A stretch of DNA of 64,000 bases from contig DAOUBW010000022.1 of the NCBI GenBank assembly GCA_034432555.1, forward strand, positions 9,949-73,948, given 5' to 3'. Shown in pieces: positions 25,786 to 35,673 of the stretch. This stretch comes from CP2-2F sp034432555 (lineage in GTDB: Bacteria; Chloroflexota; Anaerolineae; Aggregatilineales; UBA2796). The translations under genes were made by a program, and so were the position numbers. How positions within the stretch are numbered: position 1 is the first letter of the stretch; every line of letters begins with the position of its first letter. The notes below the pieces were generated by a model, which saw nothing but the letters and a program-made list of their open reading frames with translations, had not been told where the DNA came from and ran no database searches.

Positions 25786-25804
25786 GGCAGCCGTGAGCGA
25801 TAAT

Positions 25805-26314
25805 ATGCAGAGGGATGCCGCTGTGAGACGCTTATTCCGCAGAAAGCCGCTTGATCCTGAAGCTGTGCGCCTTGCGCGTGGCGTGAAAGCCCATCGGCGC
25901 GCTATGCGTTGGCGTGTGGCGCTGCCGCTGATCGCGGTTGGCGCACTGATTGTGATCGTGCCGAGCTTGCTCATCTTCGCCCTGAGCGCAGGGCGCTTTA
26001 GTGCGGTTGCCGCCTTTATGTCGCTCCTGATCACTGTGCCAACCGTAATTTTGTGTATGTTACCCTATGCCCTGCTGATCGTGTTCGCCTTTGGCGCACG
26101 GCGCGCCTATAAAGGCACACGCGGCGCGTTAGGGCGCGTCCATCGGCTGGCACGGCACGCCAATCTTGGGATGGATAAGCTCTCAGCGCTGGCGGTGAAG
26201 CCTGTCATCGCTCTGAACGTCCGTTATGCTGCCCTTGAGCGTTTAATCGCAACACCTTTCCGCGCCATGCGTATACCAGAATCAGAGGAAGATGAGACCA
26301 CTGACCATGACTGA
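25805..26314 (+). CDS. Two-TM membrane protein, unknown
   Basis: 169 residues, not recognised. A basic N-terminus (RRLFRRKPLDPEAVRLARGVKAHRRAMRWR) precedes two TM helices (VALPLIAVGALIVIVPSLLIFAL; MSLLITVPTVILCMLPYALLIVFAFG); a basic, amphipathic C-terminus follows. The upstream promoter -10 overlaps the first ATG (25784), so the start is set at 25805; with initiation near 25792 the leader would be very short, and GTG 25793 could be a near-leaderless start. It overlaps the next gene by eight bases, indicating coupled translation. Confidence 0.7.
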   Translation: MQRDAAVRRLFRRKPLDPEAVRLARGVKAHRRAMRWRVALPLIAVGALIVIVPSLLIFALSAGRFSAVAAFMSLLITVPTVILCMLPYALLIVFAFGARRAYKGTRGALGRVHRLARHANLGMDKLSALAVKPVIALNVRYAALERLIATPFRAMRIPESEEDETTDHD

Positions 26315-26573
26315 CAAACCAACTTTGCCCACCGGGTCCGCGCCCGCACCGCGCAGCGATTGGAAAACATCCACCTATATGATCGGCGGCGTGATCGGTG
26401 CGCTGCTCGGCTTTCTTTCGGCGCACTTTTATACGCGCAGCGCTGAAGAAAACAACGCAGGGCAGCCGCCCAGACCGATCAGCACGGCGGATGTCTTTCG
26501 CCTGAGCCTTGCTGCGATTGCCCTCCTGCGCCAAATTGCCGATCTGGGCGTGAACCGCGGCGGCAAGCGCTAG
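26307..26573 (+). CDS. Small membrane protein, YtxH-like in layout
   Basis: 88 residues: polar N-terminus, one TM helix (STYMIGGVIGALLGFLSAHFY), then a short charged and helical C-terminus. The glycine-rich single helix recalls YtxH-type small membrane proteins, but no family claim is made. ATG 26307 overlaps the end of the preceding gene, and its stop is two bases from the TetR gene, so the three belong to one operon. Confidence 0.65.
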   Translation: MTDKPTLPTGSAPAPRSDWKTSTYMIGGVIGALLGFLSAHFYTRSAEENNAGQPPRPISTADVFRLSLAAIALLRQIADLGVNRGGKR

Positions 26574-26575
26574 GT

Positions 26576-27184
26576 ATGTTCAAACGCCCGCCCGATCCAC
26601 GCGATCCGATCCTTAGCGCAGCGCGTGCTGTTTTCACCCAAAACGGCTATGCTGAAACCTCGCTTGAGCAGGTGGCACGCCACGCCAAGCTAGACCTAGC
26701 CGCCGTGCAGCGCCAATACAGCGATAAAGAAAAGCTGCTGGCTGCCATGCTGCGCGCCTATTCGCCACAAGCAGATTTTGAGGCAGCCCTAGACGCCGTG
26801 CAAGGCGACTCGGCTGCCGACATCCTGCGCGATATGATGCGCCGTCTGGTGGAAGTGGCACAGCGCCACAACGATTTTTTCGAGCTGGCAGTCATTGACG
26901 CGCAAAGCAACAACGGTACCTTCCTCAGCAACCTGAGCGCCGCTATCTTCCCAAAGGCAACCGAGATTCTGGGCAAGATGAAGGCGAACAACGAACTGCG
27001 CCCAATCTCGGACGCGGTGATCGGGCGCACGCTGATCGCCATGTGGATCGGCTACATCGTCTCCGAGCGCACCTTGCCGCAGATAGCGCGCCTTGCCATG
27101 CGCTTTATGCCTGAACGCATCTGGTTGGATGGCATGGTTGATCTGATGCTCTATGGCTTGCTAGAGGATAATGCGCGCACCTGA
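26576..27184 (+). CDS. TetR-family transcriptional regulator
   Basis: 202 residues. The N-terminal HTH region DPILSAARAVFTQNGYAETSLEQVARHAKLD-AAVQRQYSDKEKLLAAML matches TetR architecture, though the usual YYHF-type recognition turn is VQRQY-S here. The C-terminal ligand-binding domain is all-helical. It shares an operon with small membrane proteins upstream and overlaps the glycosidase-like gene downstream by 14 bases, so it may control that operon in response to an unknown ligand. No obvious palindromic operator was identified. Confidence 0.85.
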   Translation: MFKRPPDPRDPILSAARAVFTQNGYAETSLEQVARHAKLDLAAVQRQYSDKEKLLAAMLRAYSPQADFEAALDAVQGDSAADILRDMMRRLVEVAQRHNDFFELAVIDAQSNNGTFLSNLSAAIFPKATEILGKMKANNELRPISDAVIGRTLIAMWIGYIVSERTLPQIARLAMRFMPERIWLDGMVDLMLYGLLEDNART

Positions 27185-28334
27185 GTCCGCCGCCTACCGC
27201 GTTGGACGTGCAGCGCGCTGGTTGTGGGATCGGCGCGGCGTGTGGCTGCGCGGTGTGCTTGTGGTGCTGATCTTGCTCAGCCTTGCGCCTGCCCGCGCCC
27301 GCTTATTGCCAGAGCCGCCGCACATCGTCCAGACGGAACATCCCCTTTTGTGTATGCACACGCGCCTTGTGGATGAGGTGGAAGACCTCAAGGTGTGGCG
27401 CACCTTACGGATGGTGCGCGAGATGGGCGCGCCTGCCATTGTCGAACTGTTCCCGTGGGCATACATTCAGCCGCGAGAGGGCGTCTACGACTGGCATCAC
27501 CCTGATCGAATCATCCGTATGGCACGCCAACAGGGCTTGACGGTCATCGCCCGCTTGGGCATTGTGCCTGCTTGGGCGCGCCCTGATCCGCGCCTGCAAC
27601 AGACCTCGCTCAACTACCTGCCGCGGGCGCGCTACGCCGATTACGCTGCCTTCGTGGCTGCCTTCGCCGCACGCTACCGCGATTCGGTGATGCACATCAT
27701 CCCCTGGAACGAGCCGAACCTGTATTTTGAGTGGGGCTTTCGCCAAGTTTCACCTGAGGAATACGTTGAATTCCTCAAACTGATTTACACGGCGGCAAAG
27801 GCTGCCAACCCTGATGTGCAGATTCTGGGTGCGGCGTTAGCGCCAACCCTAGAGCCTGAGTCCAGCGCTAACGGTATGGATGACCTGATCTACTTGCGGC
27901 GCATGTATGCCGCCGGCGCCGCCGCCTACTTCGACGGGCTGGCAGTCCACACCTACGGTTTCACCTTGCCACCCGACGATCCACCCGCGCCCGACCGCCT
28001 AAATTTCCGCCGCTACGAGCTGCTGTTTGAGATCATGCGCGAATTTGGCGACGGCGAGAAGCCCGTCTACATCACCGAGAGCAGTTGGAACGATCATCCG
28101 CGTTGGGTGAACGCTGTGCGCCCTAGCCAGCGGATCGAATATACGCTGGCTGCCCTGCACTACGCCGAATCCAAATGGCAGACCGTCCGCCACCTGTGCT
28201 TTTGGTTCTTCCGCGCACCAACGCTCTACCGCAACTATATGGATGGCTACGCCTTCGTGACCGTTGAATTTCGCCCGCGCCCGATCTATGAGGAAGTGCA
28301 GCGTTGGGCGCGTGGTTGGGATTCTGCGCCATGA
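27171..28334 (+). CDS. Clan-A glycoside hydrolase-like exported protein (GH39/GH5-type barrel)
   Basis: 387 residues with an uncleaved-looking N-terminal TM helix (GVWLRGVLVVLILLSLAPA), so it is probably anchored outside the membrane. The TIM-barrel shows the clan-A pair: HIIPWNEPNLYFEW (strand 4 Asn-Glu, acid/base) and KPVYITESSWND (strand 7 Glu, nucleophile). Substrate loops such as AYIQPREGVYDWHHPDRII resemble GH39/GH42 proteins. Unlike the GH5-like protein at 12.3-14.9 kb, both catalytic Glu are present. Start and stop overlap the neighbours (ATGA with the next gene). Confidence 0.82.
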   Translation: MRAPESAAYRVGRAARWLWDRRGVWLRGVLVVLILLSLAPARARLLPEPPHIVQTEHPLLCMHTRLVDEVEDLKVWRTLRMVREMGAPAIVELFPWAYIQPREGVYDWHHPDRIIRMARQQGLTVIARLGIVPAWARPDPRLQQTSLNYLPRARYADYAAFVAAFAARYRDSVMHIIPWNEPNLYFEWGFRQVSPEEYVEFLKLIYTAAKAANPDVQILGAALAPTLEPESSANGMDDLIYLRRMYAAGAAAYFDGLAVHTYGFTLPPDDPPAPDRLNFRRYELLFEIMREFGDGEKPVYITESSWNDHPRWVNAVRPSQRIEYTLAALHYAESKWQTVRHLCFWFFRAPTLYRNYMDGYAFVTVEFRPRPIYEEVQRWARGWDSAP

Positions 28335-29146
28335 AGCGCTATCCGACGCGCAACGCCTTCACCTTTCACCTGCTGCGCCGCCTGCTGGCAACGCTGTGCT
28401 GCGCCTTTCTGTTCGTGCAGGGCGTGCGCTACGGACGCTACCACTTTCGCCCTGATCTAAGCTGGCAGCGCGTGCAGTCTAGCGGTGTGCTGATCGTTGG
28501 CATGGACACCAGCTACCGTCCCTTCGCCGTCATGCAGGGTGAGGACATCCGCGGTTTGGATGTGGACATTGCGCTTGAGGTGGCGCGCCGACTCGGTGTG
28601 CGGATGCAAGTTGCGCCGATGGGCGTGGATGGACTCTACGACGCGCTGCACACAGGCATTGTGGACGCGCTGATCTCAGCCTTGCCTTTCGATCCGTTCC
28701 GCCTTGATGCTTTCGTTTACACCCGTCCATACATAGACGCGGGCTATTTCCTCGTCTCGCGCGGTGGCAGCTATCAAAGTATGCCCGATCTGGACGGCAA
28801 GCGCTTGGCAGTGGAGTACGGCAGTCTTGGTGATGAGCAAGCGCGCCGTTGGCTGCGCCGTTTGAGCAGCCTGAGCATTCAGCACCACACCGAACCGACG
28901 GATGCATTGGCGTCCGTCTTGAATGGCGCCGCAGACGCTGCCTTGGTGGACTACCTGACGGCGCGCCTGTGGCTGCGCGAACACGCCGCGTCCGATCTGG
29001 TCATTGCGGCACAGCCGATCTATTCGGAAGGCTATGCAGCGGTGCTGCGCGTCCGCGATTTGGCGCTGGCGGGCAAGATCAACGCGGCGCTGGAAGCCAT
29101 GACAGCCGATGGCACGCTGGCAGCCATCCTTGCCAAGTGGCTGTAG
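28331..29146 (+). CDS. Family 3 solute-binding protein, orphan
   Basis: 271 residues. After a signal or anchor segment (LLRRLLATLCCAFLFVQGV), the SBP_bac_3 fold begins SGVLIVGMDTSYRPFAVMQ and continues GLDVDIALEVARRLGVRMQ, DALISALPFDPFRLDAFVYTRPYIDAGYFLV, as in amino-acid-binding proteins of ABC importers or the sensor parts of signalling proteins. No permease or ATPase is adjacent. ATG 28331 overlaps the upstream stop (ATGA), so it belongs to the TetR/glycosidase operon, which suggests a link with polysaccharide or nutrient sensing. Confidence 0.85.
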   Translation: MKRYPTRNAFTFHLLRRLLATLCCAFLFVQGVRYGRYHFRPDLSWQRVQSSGVLIVGMDTSYRPFAVMQGEDIRGLDVDIALEVARRLGVRMQVAPMGVDGLYDALHTGIVDALISALPFDPFRLDAFVYTRPYIDAGYFLVSRGGSYQSMPDLDGKRLAVEYGSLGDEQARRWLRRLSSLSIQHHTEPTDALASVLNGAADAALVDYLTARLWLREHAASDLVIAAQPIYSEGYAAVLRVRDLALAGKINAALEAMTADGTLAAILAKWL

Positions 29147-29149
29147 GTG

Positions 29150-29188
29150 TGTGCCTCACACACGCTGACTCGGCATGGGTGAGGCACA
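29150..29188. terminator. Bidirectional terminator-like hairpin between convergent genes
   Basis: TGTGCCTCAC (29150-29159) and GTGAGGCACA (29179-29188) make a ten-base perfect stem with a 19-base loop, positioned between the two convergent stops (29146 and 29204). A smaller alternative hairpin, GTGTGTG/CACACAC, overlaps it at 29147-29163. Confidence 0.55.
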
Positions 29189-29203
29189 GCGCGCCCTAGC
29201 TGG

Positions 29204-31744
<2,541 letters not shown>

Positions 31745-31851
31745 AGGTACCCCTTCAGGCAAAATGTCTTTTAAGAAGTCCTTATTCTAGCGCGTGGCAA
31801 ATCAAGGCGCGATTCGGTATGATCGGCGCGAGGCTAGGGAACACACAGAGC

Positions 31852-32829
31852 ATGGCGAGTTCGGAAAAAACTGCACAGCAGGCAAAACGCGCCGCAGCAC
31901 GGGAAGCAAAAGTACAGCAAGGCTTGAGCGAACTTGCCCAATGGCTGCGCGATCTCATCCGCGGCGGGCTTGGCGTTGACGAAATCCGCCGTGCCGAGAC
32001 GTGGAAAACCATCGCGGCGCGCCTGTGGGACTCGCAAGCGCAAGGTGTAGCACGCCGCCTGACTGCTCTTGGGACGCTGATTCAGCGTGAGGCGGATTGG
32101 TCGCCCGCACTGCTAGATGCCTTAGCGCGCCTGCACCTTTTAGCCGAAGGCTATGCGCGGCTGGATGCCCTTTCGCCTGAGCAACAAGCCGATCTGCGGA
32201 CGGCGGTTGGCTTCACGGAAAAGCAGGCAGACCTGCTGACGCAGCGCGGCGTCTCTGATCGGTGGCTTTCACTGGGCAGGCGGAGCGAAATCACTGAGGA
32301 TAAGCTGATCGGGCAGCGCACCTGGCTGCTTGGCATGAACAGCGGAAAGATTGCCCTGCTGCTGGATTTTGCCCATCAGATGGTGCGCGATACACTTGAT
32401 CGCAGCTTCCCACCCGCCACCTGGCTAGAGACCGCGTGCGTCTATTTCCCTAGCGCGTATCCTTTGCGCGCTGTGGCAAAGCACCGCGAAGCTGTGCCAG
32501 CCACGCCCAAGTCACTTCCGCACGGCTATCCAACGCTGCGTGCTGCTTTCAGCGCCTATGCTGCCGCGCTCAGCGCGAACCTGTGGCTAGAGCGCTTTCC
32601 AATGCTCCTAGCGAACATCACACCTGTCTACGAAGATGACGACAAAGTATCCCTTGTGGATGCCAATGGTGAGATGCTGCCCGTTACTGCACAGCCGCAG
32701 TTTGCCGTGAACCTCCATCTTGTGCTGGCAATGAGTGGCGGCGCACCGATCACACTCTTTGGCGAATACGATGGGCGCAATCTGCTGCCCCTCAGCGTAT
32801 TTGCCCATGAAAGGCTTGTTACCCTATGA
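31852..32829 (+). CDS. Protein resembling SWIM-family C-terminal region, SWIM finger absent
   Basis: 325 residues. The run AKRAAAREAKVQQGLSELAQ followed by WLRDLIRGGLG, then AARLWDSQAQGVARRLTALG, DRWLSLGRR, GQRTWLLGMNSGKIALLLDF, matches from memory the region that follows the CxCx(n)CxH finger in SWIM zinc-finger family proteins. Here the frame begins right at that point, and the DNA upstream belongs to a divergent promoter region, so the zinc finger is missing. The C-terminal part (RFPMLLANITPVY onward) is intact. A TATGAT -10 at 31818-31823 overlaps an upstream ATG, which favours 31852. The next gene overlaps by four bases. Confidence 0.65.
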   Translation: MASSEKTAQQAKRAAAREAKVQQGLSELAQWLRDLIRGGLGVDEIRRAETWKTIAARLWDSQAQGVARRLTALGTLIQREADWSPALLDALARLHLLAEGYARLDALSPEQQADLRTAVGFTEKQADLLTQRGVSDRWLSLGRRSEITEDKLIGQRTWLLGMNSGKIALLLDFAHQMVRDTLDRSFPPATWLETACVYFPSAYPLRAVAKHREAVPATPKSLPHGYPTLRAAFSAYAAALSANLWLERFPMLLANITPVYEDDDKVSLVDANGEMLPVTAQPQFAVNLHLVLAMSGGAPITLFGEYDGRNLLPLSVFAHERLVTL

Positions 32830-33728
32830 CCGATGCCTATTCCCTTGAAGATACGCAGCCGCGCCGCATTCCGCTGCCCACTGAAGAAGAAGCAGCGCCC
32901 AGCGGCTGTGGCAACACCTTGCTGATTGGCACGGTGGCGCTCTTCTTGCTCTTTATGTTCGTGGCAGTGGTTGGCTTGGCGGGCGTTGCCGGCTGGCGCG
33001 ATGGCACGACCGCCCGCAGCACACAGCGCGCCCTCGCCCTGGCTGGCACCCTAGAAGGGCAGATGACGCTTGCCGCCAATGATCTTGCCAATGGGCAGTT
33101 CAGCCTTGCCCGCGGACGCTGCCAATACATCCTAGAGCAGCTGCCCTTCAACCGTGAGGCAACCGAGTGCCTCAGCACCGCTCAAGCAGGCTTGCTTGCC
33201 ACCGCCACGCCAACGCCCGCGCCACCAACTGCCACGCCCACGCCACCGCCCGAAACGCCAACCGCCACACCGCAAAGCGGCGCCTTCACGCCCGAAGAAC
33301 TTTTCGCACGTGGACAGGAAGCGCTCCGCCGCAGCGACTGGGAAAGCGCCGTGAGCTGGCTCGAAGCGCTGCGTGCGCTGGATGGCACCTTCCGCCGCCG
33401 TGAAGTTGAAGATATGCTGGTCAACGCTTATCAGGCGCTTGGCAACCAATATCGCTTTGAAGGACGCCTAAGCGAGATGGTCATCGTCATTGAGAAGGCG
33501 CTCAAAATCCGTGCCTTGCCCGATACTGACTGGCAGTTCACCGTCAACGCAACCAAGCTCTACCTCAGCGCCCGTGGCTACCTTGATGCGGGCAATTTTG
33601 CCCTTGCCGCGCAGGTCTTTGCCACTTTGATGGAGATCGCGCCAAGCTACCTCAACACCCGCGAACTTGCCTGCCGCGCCTTTGCGTCCGCTGGCGATTC
33701 GGCGAATTCAGCGCGCTTTTGCCGCTAG
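32826..33728 (+). CDS. Single-pass membrane protein with TPR-like extracytoplasmic domain
   Basis: 300 residues. A cytosolic Pro/Glu-rich N-terminus precedes one TM helix (LLIGTVALFLLFMFVAVVGLAG), a helical pair, a Thr/Pro-rich linker (TPTPAPPTATPTPPPE) and a C-terminal helical domain whose LFARGQEALRRSDWESAVSWLEALRAL and LYLSARGYLDAGNFALAAQVFATLMEIAPSY resemble TPR helices. It overlaps the upstream gene by four bases and is 12 bases from the next, so it is part of the same operon. The exact function is unknown; it is probably an envelope scaffold. Confidence 0.75.
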   Translation: MTDAYSLEDTQPRRIPLPTEEEAAPSGCGNTLLIGTVALFLLFMFVAVVGLAGVAGWRDGTTARSTQRALALAGTLEGQMTLAANDLANGQFSLARGRCQYILEQLPFNREATECLSTAQAGLLATATPTPAPPTATPTPPPETPTATPQSGAFTPEELFARGQEALRRSDWESAVSWLEALRALDGTFRRREVEDMLVNAYQALGNQYRFEGRLSEMVIVIEKALKIRALPDTDWQFTVNATKLYLSARGYLDAGNFALAAQVFATLMEIAPSYLNTRELACRAFASAGDSANSARFCR

Positions 33729-33740
33729 AAAGGTCACCCT

Positions 33741-35495
33741 ATGCGACAGAACGCTTTTTACCGCCTGAGCCTTGCCTTTGCCGTGCTGTTGGTTGCCCTG
33801 TTCAGCCTGAGCGCGGCAGCCGGGCAAGCGCAGCCCGAAGCTGAGGCGATCCAGCGTGCCAACTTGCGCGCCGGCCCCGGCATTGATTATCCCATCGTCG
33901 GTGAGATCACCAATGGGACGCGCTACCCGATCATTGGGCAGAGTGCGCGCTTTCCGTGGCTGCTGCTGCAACTGCCTGATCGACAGGGCTGGGTCTATAA
34001 AGACCTTGTCAATGTAACGGGCAGCCTCGTTAATGTGCCGTACACCGAGCAAATTCTGAACGCCAGCCCAACCGAGGCACCGCCCGATTCGACCGCGCCA
34101 AGCGCCACACCTTTCAGCGGCGGCGTCCCTATCATGGGGACGGCACCTGCCCAAGCGCCTGAGTCCACCCAGGAAGTGGCTGCGCCAACCGCTGCTGCGG
34201 CTGCCTATGTGGAAGCCATCAGGTATGCCAACGTGCGCTTCGGACCCGGCACCGATTTTCCGCCCGTCGGCGAGATTCGGCAGGGCGAACTGTATGCCGT
34301 GCTGCGCCGCCATGCCACCTTCCCTTGGCTGGAGATCGTCTATCCGAACTACGTGACAGGGCGCGCTTGGGTCTACCGTGAGACAGTCACCATTACGGGC
34401 GATCTGACCAGCGTGCCGCTGACCGACGAACGCAGCTTCGGCTCGCCCATCCTGACGCCAACGCCGCAAATCATCGTGACGGCGCAGCCGTTTTGGGCAG
34501 CCACGCCGCGCAGCACCACCAATCCTGCGCTGGGTGCCTTGGCTGAGTCTGTCTACGCCTTGCTGGTTAGCAATGGCTTTGTGCCGTTCAGCAATAAGCA
34601 GGCATCCGTCTTTCTGATGGACTTACAGACAGGTGAGAGCCTCAACATCAATCCGAATGTGGCATATAGCGGCGTCAGCCTGACCAAAGTGCCACTGTTG
34701 GTCGCCTTTTTCCGCAAAACATCCTCGGCGCCAACGCCGCAGCAAGCGCGCCTGATGGCAGAGATGATCATCTGTAGCGAGAACTTGTCCTCAAATGCCC
34801 TGCTACGGATCATCGGGGAAGGCGATGAATATCGCGGCGCGCTCTACGTCACCGAGACGATGCAAACGCTCGGCTTGAAGAACACCTTCTTGGCAAACTC
34901 TTTCTTCACCGGCGCGGCAATCGTTGGCGCTACACCGACGCCACAGCCCTTTGTGCCAGTCCCGATCCCTGCTGATCAATCGCGCACCAACCCTGATTTT
35001 TCCAACCAGACCACGCCGGAAGACTTGGGCTGGCTGCTGGCAAACCTCTACTACTGTGCGCGGGATGGCAGCGGCGCGCTGACGGCAGCCTTCCCACAGG
35101 AGATTAACGATGTAGAGTGCCGCCGCATGATCCGCTTGCTGCGCGCCAACCGCATCAACGGCTTGATCGAGATGGGCTTGCCGCCAGGGGCGCTCTTTGC
35201 CCGCAAGCACGGTTGGGCAGCCGAAACACACGGTGATATGGCGATTGTGTTCACTCCACAGGGCGATTTCGTCCTGACGGTGATGATGTTTAACCGCCAG
35301 TGGCTGCAGTTTGAAGAGTCTTCGGCGCTCATGGCAGAGATTGCCCGCCAGAGCTACAACGCCTTCAACCCTGATCAGCCTGTCAGCACGACGCGCTTGA
35401 CCAGCATTCCGTTGTGTTCCTTCGATGCCATCAATGCTCTAGACCCAACCTTGATCGCTGATTTGCAATTGCCCGATGTGACGTTTCCGCGCTAA
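33741..35495 (+). CDS. Secreted protein: two SH3b domains plus serine beta-lactamase fold
   Basis: 584 residues: signal peptide (to about 30), two bacterial SH3 domains (about 35-105, ANLRAGPGIDYPIVGEI; 158-230, ANVRFGPGTDFPPVGEI), and a beta-lactamase2-like domain. Active-site elements are visible: Ser313-x-x-Lys316 (VSLTKVPLL), Ser350-Ser351-Asn352 and Lys489-His490-Gly491. I see no Omega-loop Glu (the R-x-E-P-x-x-N of class A enzymes), so hydrolysis of antibiotics is doubtful; a peptidoglycan-binding or PBP-like role fits the SH3 domains better. It is in the operon with the TPR-like protein. Confidence 0.85.
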   Translation: MRQNAFYRLSLAFAVLLVALFSLSAAAGQAQPEAEAIQRANLRAGPGIDYPIVGEITNGTRYPIIGQSARFPWLLLQLPDRQGWVYKDLVNVTGSLVNVPYTEQILNASPTEAPPDSTAPSATPFSGGVPIMGTAPAQAPESTQEVAAPTAAAAAYVEAIRYANVRFGPGTDFPPVGEIRQGELYAVLRRHATFPWLEIVYPNYVTGRAWVYRETVTITGDLTSVPLTDERSFGSPILTPTPQIIVTAQPFWAATPRSTTNPALGALAESVYALLVSNGFVPFSNKQASVFLMDLQTGESLNINPNVAYSGVSLTKVPLLVAFFRKTSSAPTPQQARLMAEMIICSENLSSNALLRIIGEGDEYRGALYVTETMQTLGLKNTFLANSFFTGAAIVGATPTPQPFVPVPIPADQSRTNPDFSNQTTPEDLGWLLANLYYCARDGSGALTAAFPQEINDVECRRMIRLLRANRINGLIEMGLPPGALFARKHGWAAETHGDMAIVFTPQGDFVLTVMMFNRQWLQFEESSALMAEIARQSYNAFNPDQPVSTTRLTSIPLCSFDAINALDPTLIADLQLPDVTFPR

Positions 35496-35507
35496 CTGGG
35501 TGAAAAA

Positions 35508-35548
35508 AGGTGTGCATTTCTGTGCAAAAGCGCAGGGAATGCACACCT
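35508..35548 (+). terminator. Long nested hairpin between operons
   Basis: AGGTGTGCATT (35508-35518) pairs with AATGCACACCT (35538-35548); inside, CTGTGC pairs with GCGCAG around AAAA. It is preceded by GAAAAAA, which gives a T-run on the minus strand, and lies 12 bases after the SH3/beta-lactamase stop. It separates that operon from the kinase gene. Confidence 0.75.
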
Positions 35549-35673
35549 CTATCTTGGTAATTTGGTCAGTTTTAAGAAAAATCGCGCCTTAAGCCAAGCC
35601 TTAAAGATTGACTGTCTTTTTTTGCGTTACAATTGCGCGCAAGTTTATCGGCGCTGAAAGAAGCCTGAGCATT

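Noticed and set aside
33708..34469. 253-residue minus-strand frame over the SH3/beta-lactamase gene
   Set aside because: Antisense to two clear SH3 domains; no recognised features.
35608..35633. TTGACT and TACAAT upstream of the kinase gene
   Set aside because: Both hexamers are good, but only 14 bases separate them, too few for a normal sigma-70 promoter, so it was not listed.
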